A stretch of DNA of 35,542 nt from Conidiobolus incongruus B7586 (GCA_000697335.1 JNEM01014479.1:1-35542), one strand, 5' to 3'; positions 11,122-23,303 are shown, counted from the stretch's first letter. Translations and numbers: made by a program. Notes: a model not told the origin generated them from the letters alone.

Positions 11122-12187
11122 ATGAAGTTTTTTTTGTTTAATTAGTAAATTACTTTCACCTATGCTGTTTCTTTCAAGAACTCAGCAGTATCATCAGGTT
11201 GTTAAAATTAAAGATTGAGAGATAACTTAAATCACCGAATTTAAACATTTTGTATGCTTACTAATTAGTAAAGTTTCTTAATATGACTAAATTCTCTCAG
11301 GCCCGTAGTACCCGAGATATTAATTATATTTCTGTCGATGTCCCAACATCAATTAGTCTCAAATACAAGGTTCAGGTAAGCGTTGTAATTAGTAAAATTG
11401 GTAAGGAAGGAACTAGTGAGTTTGTGAAACAGTTGGTAAGTTAAAACAATAAATATTCCTATACTTAAGATGGTAAAAATACTGACAATTGGATACATGC
11501 AGAAGTATTAAAGGTTGTTAAAGAATATTGTAGCAAGGTCTCTGCTATTACTCATAAACACCATTCCCTCAGAGTAGTACAATTACTTATATAAAAGGAT
11601 TAACAAAGCTGGATGAGATAGTAATCCTGTGAGCACGTTTAGACTCCTCCAACAATATAAAACTCCACAATAGCAAGGTAGCAGGTATCAACGACAACGC
11701 CTCCGGATCAACTTATTGAAATTTTGCGCACAACGACAAAGTGTGGTTACAAACCTTGGCCCACAATTGAATTCCAGTAGTATAGTGGTGAGGAGCTTGG
11801 GTCGGTTGGTTCTGCATATATTGCTTACGAGTACTGAGAGAAGATCAAGTTTTTCAGGATGTTGAAATTGTATTTGATGAGATAAATAGGCAAAGAAATC
11901 AAAATTATCACTGTTTACACCAATAAAGGCTTCAGCGTATTTTTCAAGAGAATTATTGAGAAATACATCAATACTCAATGATTTGGAGGAATGTGTGAGT
12001 ATAATTGATCTGATTACACAATTTGGAATCAATTTTGATATAGAACTGCCATTCCTAGAGTAATTTTTACTCAAAAATGGGATTCACAATAACACAAATT
12101 GGCTTGATCATGTTAACTACGAACATTGGTTGGCATTTACTACAATTTTTACTGCTTTTGTTTTTTTGAATTAATGAACCTTCTTAA
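11122..12187 (+). pseudogene. M28 aminopeptidase pseudogene, old
   Basis: A full-length but heavily decayed tandem relative of 9220-10302. It begins with ATG AAG TTT at 11122 in place of MKF and then has a RLLKL match to the propeptide. It carries recognisable fragments of the catalytic domain over several frames: TIEFQ(stop)YSGEELGSVGS around the catalytic Glu pair, ITVYTN and FFKRIIEKY, then SDYTIWNQF in place of SDHASWTEF. The end at 12185-12187 matches the intact gene's terminus. There are many frameshifts and stops, and the histidine of the CSDH motif is replaced. It cannot encode an active enzyme. Confidence 0.8.
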
Positions 12188-12559
12188 AAGATTTTTATAA
12201 TGATTAATATTATGAAAATAAAGAAATTTGGTTAAAAATTTTTTATCATGAATTTATGGAAGTAGCATCACCACATTATTATTATATCTTGAATATTTTG
12301 TTAAAGTTTATTTGTTTAAATTTCAATCCATTTTTGTTAATAATGTTTAACTCTGAGTTGATTAAAAGTTTAGGTTGTATAGGTTGTTATTTTAAATTAC
12401 AATATATACAATCTTTTACCAATAATTTATCATGATGAAAAATATTATATCCTGTCAATATTTATTAGAGAAAATTACAAAATATCTCAATTTACATTGA
12501 GGTATATTTTTTGTTATATATTTTATATTATCCATTATATATTATTAAATTAAATTATT
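12188..12559. other. AT-rich spacer
   Basis: No gene is visible. It separates the decayed M28 copy from repeat copy E. Confidence 0.5.
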
Positions 12560-13540
12560 TATAAAAATCACAATGCATTATTAAAAAACTATATATAATC
12601 TTTAACATATGATATATAGAAATATATTAATAATATAAAATTAATTCTTTTATTTATTATCATTAACTTTTTGCTATATCTTTGATAAATTTTTAATATT
12701 TATAAAATATTTTTTTAATGACTAAAATTTTATATTTTATAAAAAAATTAAATTTATTAATAAGAATTGCCTTTTAAGTATATTTCTTAGTTTCCTAAAA
12801 TAATTATAATTACCTATGCTATAACAAGTGAATATACTGGAAATGGTAATTTTTAATATATTTATATATGGAGATTTTTTAAATCTATGTATTTTGTAAT
12901 TATTATATAAAAGGATAAATTTTTTTGGGTTATAATAATAGAACCAAATCAAAATTATTTTATTCAAAAAACATAACTAATTAATTTGTTTATACTTATA
13001 TATTAATTAAAAAACTATATATTATTATAATTTATAATAATTGTTTATATTTAGTTATAAATGATATATTTATTTGCTAAAATTTTTAAAAGTGATTATC
13101 TATACTTAAATAATATATTTTATAATTTTAGATAGGTAATCATAAAAAAACTTAATATTTATAAATTATAATAATTTAAAATAAAATTTTGATCTTAATT
13201 ATATATTAATAAGTTTGTCTAACTATAGTTACTTTAGTCTCTTTTTATTAATCAAATTAAGTTCAATTTTGATATTTTTAAGGTGCCTATATAATATACA
13301 TTAAATTATCCTAATAATCTTTTAACTAAAATAAAAAGTTATTGTTAAAAATTTTTTGGTTTATTAATTTAGAAAAATTTACTATAAATATTAACTTTAG
13401 AGATTTTATAGTTCTAAAAAATATCCTTTTTAGCTTGAATTTATCTAATCTAACAATAAATAGTTATTTTAAAGGGTTTATATTTAAGGTTTAATATTAT
13501 TAAAATAAAACTTATGATAATGATTATTTAATTCAAGTAT
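12560..13540 (-). repeat. Dispersed ~1 kb repeat, copy E (reversed)
   Basis: The reverse complement aligns with copies A-C. The end at about 13480-13540 matches their start (atcattatcataagtttta, then attttaataatatta and a taaaccct block), and 12700-12860 matches their 3' part (taattataattattttagg and a ttataaaatataaaatttta-like block). It is more diverged than A and D. The left boundary is uncertain by several tens of bases. Confidence 0.55.
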
Positions 13541-14114
13541 GATGAAATTCAAAAATAATTATCTAACTAACAATATTTTAATAAAGTATTATTATATATA
13601 TATATATTCAAAGAGTGAGTGAAAATACAAAATCTTCTATTTATTTTGTATATAAATTTTTAAAACTAATAATATATTAGAAATATCAATAGTTAAAAAA
13701 ACTTCTATATCTTACTTTCTTAACTGATGTTATAATCCTTAATATATTATCTAAGTCTTTTATTAAGCTTATTATTTTTAAAATTAGTATCAACATAAAT
13801 CTGATATATCTCATTATATTATATTTTTAATAATATGGAATCTGTTATAGTTTTCATGTTGTTATTTTGACTTGAGTTAATATTTTCTAATTATAATATT
13901 AATTCAATTAAATTAATACAAGCAATTTACTATTTGAACTAGATTATCATACAGCTGCCTTTGTAATATATCGTACAATTATCAATTAGGGAAAATACAT
14001 AAATTTAAACTTGGTATATCTAGTTCTTTATCAAACTTTTATTTTGAATATTTTCAAAAATATCTGTATGGAAAAATAAAAATGTTCGAAAATTTTTAAC
14101 TTTATATTATTTTA
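13541..14114. other. AT-rich spacer
   Basis: No gene is visible. It is the region downstream of the dead M28 gene at 14115-15197. Confidence 0.55.
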
Positions 14115-15197
14115 CTATGTAGAAGGTTGAGCAATTTCAATCAAATATGAAGTCGCTAACTTGGTATATTCTAACCAGTGATTAAAATCAACTTTGTCGA
14201 TGGTATCTTGATCAGTATGGATTAGAGGTTATGCAACATCTTCAAGTGCAAAAGCAGATCTATAGCCCCGTTCAGTCCAAGAAACGTGGTCAGAGCAAAT
14301 ACCACTTCCACTACAAACCCCGTCAAACCATGAATATTCATTATAAGCTTCAATTAGTTTTTTCAAAAAAGCATTGAGTTCTGGATCTGTCCAATTATTG
14401 ATGATTCTAATTTTTTTCTCAGCTGAATGTCCATTCATATCAGCCTGTAATTGGGTTATCACATTCTTGCCATCAGTACGATATTTTTTAGCAATGTCGC
14501 GAGATCCTCTCAAGCCAACCTCTTCAGCAGCATATCATTGGAATTCAATAGTTCTTTTGGGTTCAAATTTAATGCTCGTTAATGCACGAAATGCTTCAAT
14601 TAGTGTAGTGGAACCAGTAGCATCATCATCCGCACCACGAGCACGGCCCAACTATCTGTCTGTTTTGTTGATAGAATCTAAATGACCACCAAGAATCACA
14701 ATTTCATCAGGGTGAGTAAATCCTTCAATGCGAACAATAATACTAGGTTGATGCCATACCTGATTGAAAAACTGCACAGAGGCACGATTACCGTAATTTT
14801 TAGCAACTTCGGAAGCTTGTTCATATATCCATTTGGCAGCATTCACACCATTTGTAGTATTGAAAAAGCGATTGTGATAGCTGAACAACTTGGAAACAAA
14901 TTCTCTTGCGCGATCCTTGCTAAGTTTCTGAATTGCTTTGCCTACAACACTAGAATAATTTGGTTCAGCTGGGAATTGGAATTCATTTCCAATTTTTGGA
15001 AGCGAGAGATCCAGTTGTTTATCATCAGTAGCATCAATGAAATGAATACCGTTTTCAATCAGTTTAAATATTTGCACTTCAGTGTACCATTGAGGTTTTC
15101 CATCTATTGATAGCTTTAACAACCTTCTATCTTCGGCAGATTCAGTTGATACACTAGTTATAGTAAAGATAAAAATTGGTATAGAAGAAAATTTCCT
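14115..15197 (-). pseudogene. M28 aminopeptidase pseudogene, frame fully preserved
   Basis: A 1083-nt stretch (361 codons with terminal TAG at 14115-14117) aligns end to end with 22203-23303 without any net frameshift. All zinc-site motifs remain: GGHLDS, GADDDATG, AEEVGLRGS, QADMNGH and LIHTDQD. The loop VCSGSGICSDH has the same longer cysteine spacing as the protein at 22203. Damage is by point changes only. The start codon reads AGG (15195-15197) in front of KFSS. Three in-frame stops follow: TAG at 14652-14654 (Trp in the paralogue at 24808), TGA at 14535-14537 (the Trp of QWY) and TAA at 14229-14231 (Gln). All three stops are G:C to A:T transitions. APG has also become ARG next to the bridging Asp. 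The inactivation looks recent. Confidence 0.85.
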
Positions 15198-15905
15198 TGT
15201 ATCGATATTAAATCGAATTTAATTATAATCCTATTACTCTAAAAAATATAAAAATCAACCAAAATTCTTACCAATATATGGGCAATTGAATGATTAATCT
15301 CGATGAATAAATTCACTTGATTTGAAATTGTTGATCGTTAAATACCAGAGGCTAAACACTTCAACAGCAATTAAATAATCCATTTGCATAAATTTTCCTT
15401 AATTTGGCTAATTAAACCAATGCAAGCTAAAAATAATAAAATCATAATGGCTCTTTCAAATTTGAAAAATTTTTTAAAACACAACTGCTTTTTATTTGCA
15501 AGCTTTAAAATATTAATTATATTCTCTTAATTATTCTGAATCATTTAATAGAATATATAATATATACTGTAAAATACCCTATACTAAATTTGTTGATAAA
15601 TTAAATTTGAACATATTATAACAAGAATATGAAAAGTTTGAATATTGCAACTTTTAAATATATTAAAATTATCCACTTCAATTACTATTTTAAATATTTA
15701 GAGGAATCACTTCATATAAAGTGATACTCATGAAACCTTCAAATTTGTTAATATTTACATTGAAAATATTACTTTATATTGAAATTATCCAAATATATTA
15801 ACGAAATATCAATAATATTTTTCAAATTAAATCAAATAATTATTTAAATGATAATAATTCGTTATACATTTTTTGTAAAAATTTTTAGGATATTAGATTT
15901 TAATA
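15198..15905. other. Spacer between two dead M28 genes
   Basis: No ORF is visible. It contains the former promoter of the 14115-15197 gene and AT-rich sequence. It is shorter than the matching spacer of the live pair (23304-24807, 1504 nt). Confidence 0.5.
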
Positions 15906-16987
15906 TCAGTAAGTAGTAGGTTGGGCAATTTCAATTAAACTTGAGACAGTTAACTTGTTATACTCCAACTATAATTGATATTTTCTTGGTTTATTTTATT
16001 GTTCTCATTGAGAATAAGTGGTTTATCTGGATTTTCGAAAGTGAAGATTGTTTTGTTATCCATTCCAAACCAAGACATATGATCTGAGCAACTGTAAGTG
16101 CAAAATCCATCAAACTATGATTAATTACAATATGATTTTACCATTTTTCAATTATGTGTTCCAACACTGGATTGCTAAAATCCTAAATAATTCTAACTTT
16201 GTTGTTACCTGAATGCTGATTTATATTGGTTTTTAATTGTCTTACGACATTTATTGTTTCTTTGCGTTAGTTTGGAGCAATATTGAGTGACCTTCCAAGT
16301 TCCACTTCTCCATCATACAATTAAAATTCAATCATACTGTTAGGTTTTAAAACTATTTTGAATATAGTACAAAATGCTCCTATCAATATGGTGGATCGGT
16401 GCCATCGACATCGTCGCTCATACACGACCATTTAATCTATTCACAAAGTGAACAGAGCCCAAAAACCCGTCAAGAATAACGATTAAATCTCAATATTTAG
16501 AACCTTCAATACCCGCAATTTCACTCTGCTGAGGGAATTCGTGATGGAAGAATTGAGCAAATACTCCTTCACGATATCTTTTGGCAACTTCTGAATCTTC
16601 GCTAAGAAGCCATTGGATTACCTTTAGTCCATTAGTACTATTGTAGTAAGGGTTATGGAAATTAGATAATTCGGTAAGCAATCCATTGATTCAGTCTTAA
16701 GTGAGTTATTGAATAACTGTGTCAACAAACTTTATATTTTGGTACAATCAGAACAAAATCACTTATTACATGTAAAAGATTTTATACAAAGAATTAAAGG
16801 ACGATCAAGTGTGAAATTAATATAATGAGTATCATTGTCAATTTGCTAGATTCTTGAGTGTCAGCATACTATTGAGACTTTTCATTATCAGCTAGTAATA
16901 GTGACATATCTTCATACGATTTGCTTGAAATGCTTGTCATAAAATAAAGAAATAGAATGAAATAGTCAAAGCTGTTATTTTTTACAT
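15906..16987 (-). pseudogene. M28 aminopeptidase pseudogene, strongly decayed
   Basis: Full-length remains of a secreted aminopeptidase, about 1082 nt. Recognisable in order are a hydrophobic leader (YFILFLYFMTSIS) followed by SYEDMSLLLADNEKSQ and a TAG (16869-16871) in place of the Trp of QWY. Next comes a 63-codon open segment (16490-16681) with NPYYNSTNG, EVAKRY and IEGSKY. Last are CSDHMSWFGM and a IEIAQPTTY terminus (TGA at 15906-15908). The catalytic centre between them is scrambled over several frames and most zinc ligands are gone. The EGSKY stretch and the short cysteine loop group it with the intact gene at 24808-25893. Confidence 0.8.
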
Positions 16988-18869
16988 AATTATATACTTC
17001 TACCTTAATGAAATATTGAGATATGATTTTAAACATTGAATCATTTTTTGGAATTAAAAAATATAGAGGAAAATTGCGTATATAACTCTGATTCAAATTT
17101 GATAAATATTGGCAGATTTTAATAGAAGATCAATGGAAGAATTTTATAACTATTTAATAAGTATAAAAAATGTTTAATTCCAATATTTTCCCCTCACATT
17201 GAAATATTAGCAAATTAGTTTATAAAACCCATATTTCTGCTTTCAATTTATAATCTATTGAGCTCAAAATTTTACTTTGATGTAATATATAGTGAAAATT
17301 GATTTATTTGTATGTTTACCTTTAGAGTAAAATTCATGATATCTTTCCAAAATACTCTTATATTGCAAGATTAAATAATGAACTCATAATTAAAATGGTT
17401 TTTTAAACACAAATGAAGTGTTTAAATTTTACTCTGTAGTGATTGTACTCTATTTATAAAACTATTATATATATTTTTGAGAAATTAATACATATATTCA
17501 GATATCTTCTAATTGTGAATATTATTTATTAAAAATAAAATATATTTTCTTATTAACATGATTATTTTTAATACATATATTTTCACTTTTTCTGTGAATT
17601 TGTTAGAAGTTGAATATTTACACTAGTTATCAAGTTGAATACACGGAAATAAAGCTTGAAATTTATGATCAAATTGTTTTTCTACTAAATGGAATATCAA
17701 GAAATATTTAAATAGATATCAATTTCACTTGATTTTTTGGGAATAAACTTATGATATTCCAAATTAGTTTGAGATTCAAGTTATATATCCCCTGATCCTC
17801 CATCTTCCAATCCATATTACTTTTATTAATGTTATTCTAGAGCCTTGCTTGTGATTGCTCTGAAACTGAGATCCTTTCCCTGCATGGATTTTTGCTATTT
17901 TTGCTTATATATACTTAGTGCTTTCAGTTTGTAAGAGTGCAATATGTTTCAAAGATGAGATTTTAACTCTAGTTATAAAAATTTAAAATATGTATAAAAT
18001 ATTAATATATTCCAATAATTCATTTGTTCATAATAAGTCTAATATTGTTATATTTTGTGATTTTTCAAAAATTTAATTATTGTATATTTGATTGAAACTA
18101 AAATAAATAACATATAGTTTGTTATTTTACAACTTACGAAATAGATAAATTTCTATGTTAATATTTATGCGAATTTTAATCTGCATTGGTTTGAAAATTA
18201 TGTTTTTAGGAATTTTCACTTATGAAAATTTATTCTTTGGCACTGAAAGGAGGTATAGCTTAGCTGATTTAAATAAAGTATAAGTAATAGTTCTTTTTTC
18301 TATTTTTATAATCTCAAAACTAGGGTACTTTATGCTAAAGCTGCCATTTCTCATAAGTTTAGCAATCTATATCATATAAGTAATAAGAATTTATATTATA
18401 TATCTGATAGAATAGTCTGATATTTCAAGTTTTTAAATTTCATTTTTCTAATCAGATTTTTAATTGATTAAAACAATTTTGGATTAACTGACTTGAATTT
18501 AAACTCTAAAGTATTGGCAGTAAGTGATAATAATCAAAATAATCAAAATAATACAAATGCAATCACACATTATATATTTATTGGTTTATATTATAATTTT
18601 GACCAAACCTCAATTGTTAATCAAATTTATAGAAAGCTAAAATTGAATTATAAATATATTTATTGTAAATTATAGGGTTGAAAAACAAGAAATGGTACAA
18701 TTATTGATTTTCTGACTTTTTAAATATATTAAAAGCTTTGAACTTCAGAATAAAAAAAATTAATATAATAATTCATAGAATAAAATTATATATAGATATA
18801 TATTAATCTACATTTGTTATTATTATTTTTTGATTAGAAAATTTAGTATTTAATTAATATATGGTTAAA
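16988..18869. other. Long spacer with a slightly GC-richer patch
   Basis: No gene was recognised. A patch at about 17780-17960 is less AT-rich (tgatcctccatcttccaatc and following) but has no sustained frame on either strand. Near 18246-18262 a short segment resembles a tRNA A-box, but no B-box follows. Confidence 0.5.
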
Positions 18870-19945
18870 TTAAAGGGTGATTATCAAAAGTTTTTTATTT
18901 TAGTATTATTATAACCCAACCACAAACCCTCTAAAATCTTTTAAAATTTACAAAGAGCTTATAATTATGATGGTCTATCTAAAACTACATTATATCACTG
19001 GATTTGTGACTTGAAAACTAGAATACAAACTATTCAAGATTTGGTAAAAATTTGATAAGTTAACTCTTATATTTATTATTCCAATTACTAAATAATAAAA
19101 AATTTAAATTAGAAACCATTTTCTTATGTATTCAAAAGAAAAATCATAGAATTTTAAAACTAATCATACTAGTGTATTATTTATATCAATATTTAAACTT
19201 AATTTGATTAAAAAAATGCAGAATATATACTTAATACTCTAATATAAGCTAATAAAACCTTAAGTAACCATTTTTATAAGAATTTTGTCATATTATAGCT
19301 AAAAATTATAGATTTTAAATATATTATTTTACTTGATAAACCTTGTACTTTTATTTATTTTTTTGTTTAAATATATATCAAAACACTATGTTAATCCAAA
19401 ATAGACCCTTTTATAAATTTAAATAAAAATATTTTTTGATTACAAAATATTATAAATTTTTGAAATAGATTCTACTACAATAGTGTTTTATATTTCATAT
19501 TTAAGGTTAGAAATTTTATTATCAATTATATATTTCTTTTAATATAAATAATCATTAATATTATTTTTTAATAGACTAAAAGAATTATATTTATGATAAT
19601 AATATGGATATAAAAGTTAAAGCTATAAAAGCAATCTTGAATAAAAATAACTAGTAACAGTCATCTTATCTAGTTTGTTTACTAGATATTAATTTATGAG
19701 ATTCTAATTGCTTTAGCTAAGGAAAAAAAATAAATTTAATTAATTTTTAATTATTCGATTCAAGTTTTAAATAACAAAAAATATTTTTTAAGTATTAGAG
19801 CTTACAAATGGTATAAAAGAAAATTTTTACTAATAAAAGAGAGTATTAATTTCATAATATCTATATATTTTACCATATTTCATATTAAAAAATAATTTTC
19901 AAATTCATTTGAAACAATGCCATTATTTTGTAACTTAGATTAAAA
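18870..19945 (+). repeat. Dispersed ~1 kb repeat, copy C
   Basis: It begins around gattatcaaaagttttttat and continues with tagtattattataaccc and accctctaaaatctttt, matching copies B and E. It ends around caatgccattattttgtaac, matching B. It has no ORF. It lies in the large gene-free interval between the dead and live M28 blocks. Boundaries are approximate. Confidence 0.6.
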
Positions 19946-21634
19946 TCATTATTTTTATATAATATATATTTAAAATTTAATGTTTTTATTCAATCTTATG
20001 GATCTTAATAGATATGAAGTATATAAGAAGTTTTTTAGGGAATCTAAAAATATGTATTTTATTTTATTAAATTTATATTTTTTAAATATTTAATTTTCTT
20101 ATATAATATATTTTTTATATAATATCATTAAATTCAAATAATAATGTATAAAATATAACTATAATTGATTTATTCAGAACTTTTTAAAAGAATATATATT
20201 AACCCTATATTATTAGAGAGATTATAATATTAAACATTGCTTTTATATTATTTTTGCTTATATACATCAAATATTATATTTGAGATTTATATATTACTAT
20301 TAATAATTATAAATCAAACTTGAAAAAGCGTTATTTTAGCATGTATAAATGATGTTTTATTATGCATAATTGACTTTAATAAATACATTATATAGTCCAA
20401 TATATTCAAATAAGCATTGAGGATTAGATTTGAATAGATATATATATAATAATCCTATAATATAAATTAATGTTAAAATCACCAAAAATATAATATATAT
20501 TTGGCTTTGGCAGCCAAGAATATTATTCACCTATATTATTGAATAAATGCAAAAAAAAAACAAAAATAATTTTATATAACAATTATATTTTATATCTTTT
20601 ATTTAAACCTAAAAGTCTTTTAATAATTGAAACAAAAAATATAATAAAGTATGGGATCAAATATAATATCAAATTGCTGAAAGGAGTATAATCATGAGTT
20701 GTATTAATTTTGGGTGGAGTCAATATAGCCTAACTACAGTTTCATCCTATAAGTGTTATTGCATAATTGTTTTTTAAATTCAATATTAAAATGATATTTA
20801 ATATGATTTATTATTCTTAAATAAAAGATATTTTGCTTGAGGTATCTCCTTCAATAAGATTGAGTATATATATTTGATAATGGTAAGCAGGACGTTAATA
20901 TAAACAGATAATATAAATATGTAATATAATATATTATATATTTATATTACACTGTGACTGAAATCTGTGGTTCGATTAATCTTGGAAATTTGTGAGAATT
21001 GAAATTAAAAGAGAACTCGATTGCGACAATCAAATTATTATTATTATTAAATACAGTATTTCTAAATATATTTGACGTGCTCAGAATTGAAATCTTTAAC
21101 TATATTTATTATAAATATAATTAATAAAGAATACATAAGTTTATTTCATTAACCAAGCTAATACTATATCTTAAGTAAAAATATTTGAAATTGTAATTTA
21201 AAGGAAAGTCTTAATCAAGCTTAGAAACAAATGTTGTATAATTTCAAGAATTTAAATTTAAGCTGGAATTCAAATCCTTTATATAAAAAAACAATAATCA
21301 ATTTTCTTAAATTATCTAGATTTACTTCAAATACAATTTTGTAGAATTTTCAATATTTTTCTTAATGATACCCCTTAATCAATTTTCCTACTTTAAATTT
21401 TTGATTATATTTTTGACCAGTCAACGTAATATTAAATGCAAATTATGAAAGTATATAAAATTATTCAATTGAGACCTCCTTTATTGAAACAATATTATCT
21501 ACTATTTGAATCAAATGAGAGAATGAATTTTTCCTTCTGTTCAAACCAAGTAATTATATTGTGTGTTACTTCACAAAGATTTGTCCATTTGGGTTCTTGG
21601 ATAAAAAATATAACACCTATATAAATATTCACAA

Positions 21635-21662
21635 TCTCAGTTTACAAAATGATAAACTGAGA
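21635..21662. repeat. Perfect 10-bp hairpin
   Basis: The arms tctcagttta and taaactgaga are perfectly complementary around an 8-nt loop. It is the cleanest hairpin I saw in the spacer DNA. No gene ends immediately before it, so a terminator role is not supported; it may be a decayed palindromic element. Confidence 0.5.
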
Positions 21663-22156
21663 CTTTATATTACTTTCGACAAAATTAAAAGAAAATTTTT
21701 TATCTGTTCATATTGATTTTATATAACTGGGATTTCGACTTAATAGTCCAAGTAATATATATCAGATTGGATTGAATTAAGAATACAGAATAATTATTCA
21801 AAGAACCTTTAAAATATTAAATGTTAATAAATCTCATATTCATATATATGAATAATAGATATTAATATAAAATAACAAATTTTATTTGATGATTAATTTG
21901 TAGATAAGTTAAATATATCAGAAGCATTACTTCAATATCAGTTGCTAAATTGGATTTAATAAATATCTTTGAAAAATATTACTAATAGATTTTAATATCA
22001 ATTTAATTCTAAAAAATACCTTATAATAAATAAAATTGAATCAATCGAAGATCCCATATGACTTAATAAGAACTAGGAAGTAAAGCTATGATTATTTTAA
22101 ATGATGACGTCGAAATTGAGATTTATCAAAAAGACCTTTTTTAAATTAATAAGAAT

Positions 22157-22162
22157 TTTATT
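22157..22162 (-). terminator. Polyadenylation signal of M28 gene 22203-23303
   Basis: On the minus strand this is AATAAA, 41 nt after the stop codon. The neighbouring paralogue has the same signal at nearly the same distance (24758-24763), which makes both more credible. Confidence 0.5.
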
Positions 22163-22202
22163 CAATAAATAAATATAAACAAGAAGATTATATATTTAAA
22201 AT

Positions 22203-23303
22203 TTAGTGCCTACGAGAAGGTTCAGCAACTTCAATTAAATAAGATGTAGCAACCTTGGTATATTCCAACCAGTTCTTGAAATCAACCTTATCAATGGTAT
22301 CTTGTTCAGTGTGGATAAGAGGTTGAGCAACGTCTTCAAGGGTAAAAGCAGATCTGTAACCTTGTTCATTCCAAGAGACGTGGTCTGAGCAGAGACCAGC
22401 ACCACTGCAAACACCATCAATCCAGGGATATTCACTGTAGGATTCAATGATCTTTTTGAGGAAAGCGTTTAATTCGGGATTAGTCCAGTTGTTGATAATT
22501 CTGATCTTTCTGTTAACAGAGTGTCCGTTCATATCAGCTTGTAATTGAGAAATAACCTTCTTTCCTTCAGCGCGATATTTTTGGGCAATATCGCGAGATC
22601 CTCTGAGACCAACTTCTTCAGCAGCGTACCATTGGAATTCAATAGTTCTCTTAGGCCTGAAATTAATCTTGGTCAAAGCACGAAAGGCTTCAATTAAGGT
22701 AGTAGAACCAGTAGCATCATCATCGGCACCGGGAGCACGGCCCGAATATCTATCAGTCCTGTTGACAGAATCTAAATGTCCACCAAGAATAACAATTTCT
22801 TCAGGGCGTTCAGTACCTTCAATACGAGCAATAACACTGGATTGAGGCCATTCGTGGTTGAAAAACTTAACAGAGGCACGTCTACCATATCTTTTGGCAA
22901 CATCTGAAGCTTGACTGTGAATCCATTTAGCAGCATTGACACCATTGGTAGTATTGAAGTAGCGGTTATGGTAGCTAGATAATTTGGTAATGAATTGTCT
23001 AGCACGCTCTTGGCTGAGCTCTTTAATAGCCTTACGAACAATTTTTTTCTCTCTAGTATTGTTGGGGAATTGATAATTATCTTCAATAATGGGAAGAGCA
23101 GCAGCAGAGCGAGCTAATAACTTATCATCAGTGACATCGATGAAGTGAACACTATCTGCAATGAGTTTGGAAACTTCGGCTTCTGTATACCATTGAGGCT
23201 CTTGATCGAAGGACAGTCTTAATAATCTTTTATCTTCAGAAGATTGGGCTGATACGTTTGGGATAGCAAGAGCGATTGAAATTAAAACAGCTGAAAATTT
23301 CAT
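22203..23303 (-). CDS. Secreted leucine aminopeptidase, M28 family (intact)
   Basis: This 366-residue secreted zinc exopeptidase has a signal peptide at ~1-19 (FSAVLISIALAIPNVSA), a propeptide to about residue 90, then the M28 domain. Zinc ligands are H176 and D178 (GGHLDS), bridging D195 (GADDDATG), E230 with general base E229 (YAAEE), D257 (QADMNGH) and H331 (LIHTEQD). The paired cysteines C299 and C305 are separated by five residues (CSGAGLC). The other intact copies and the Vibrio enzyme have three. N-glycosylation sequons occur at NTT (117) and NRT (181). There is no intron. A TATAAAT box lies 84 nt upstream and a polyadenylation signal 41 nt downstream. Its nearest relative is the dead gene at 14115-15197, and it is in tandem with 24808-25893. 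Confidence 0.95.
   Translation of the reverse strand: MKFSAVLISIALAIPNVSAQSSEDKRLLRLSFDQEPQWYTEAEVSKLIADSVHFIDVTDDKLLARSAAALPIIEDNYQFPNNTREKKIVRKAIKELSQERARQFITKLSSYHNRYFNTTNGVNAAKWIHSQASDVAKRYGRRASVKFFNHEWPQSSVIARIEGTERPEEIVILGGHLDSVNRTDRYSGRAPGADDDATGSTTLIEAFRALTKINFRPKRTIEFQWYAAEEVGLRGSRDIAQKYRAEGKKVISQLQADMNGHSVNRKIRIINNWTNPELNAFLKKIIESYSEYPWIDGVCSGAGLCSDHVSWNEQGYRSAFTLEDVAQPLIHTEQDTIDKVDFKNWLEYTKVATSYLIEVAEPSRRH

Larger units (their letters stand above)
19946..22202. other. Long gene-free interval
   Basis: AT-rich sequence without a credible gene. A 62-codon open stretch at 21436-21624 has no gene-like composition. A hairpin at 21635-21662 is listed separately. A slightly less AT-rich patch lies at 20670-20750. 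Confidence 0.55.

Noticed and set aside
12737-12967. 76-codon minus-strand open frame
   Set aside because: It lies inside repeat copy E and is nearly all A/T codons; it is not conserved as a frame in the other copies.
3321-16987. Reassigned stop codons (UAG or UGA read as Trp)
   Set aside because: Intact genes in the window use TGG for all Trp and end in TAA or TAG. A code in which both TAG and TGA mean Trp would contradict the natural stop at 14115-14117 and the absence of such codons in the live M28 genes.
18246-18300. tRNA-like A-box (tatagcttagctga)
   Set aside because: No B-box follows at a suitable distance and no cloverleaf can be folded.
18493-18675. 60-codon plus-strand open frame rich in Asn
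   Set aside because: AT-rich, with a repeated aatcaaaat run and no ATG start at the expected place; no gene-like composition.
21436-21624. 62-codon plus-strand open frame
   Set aside because: No paralogue, no composition shift and no clear promoter; a chance open stretch is likely.
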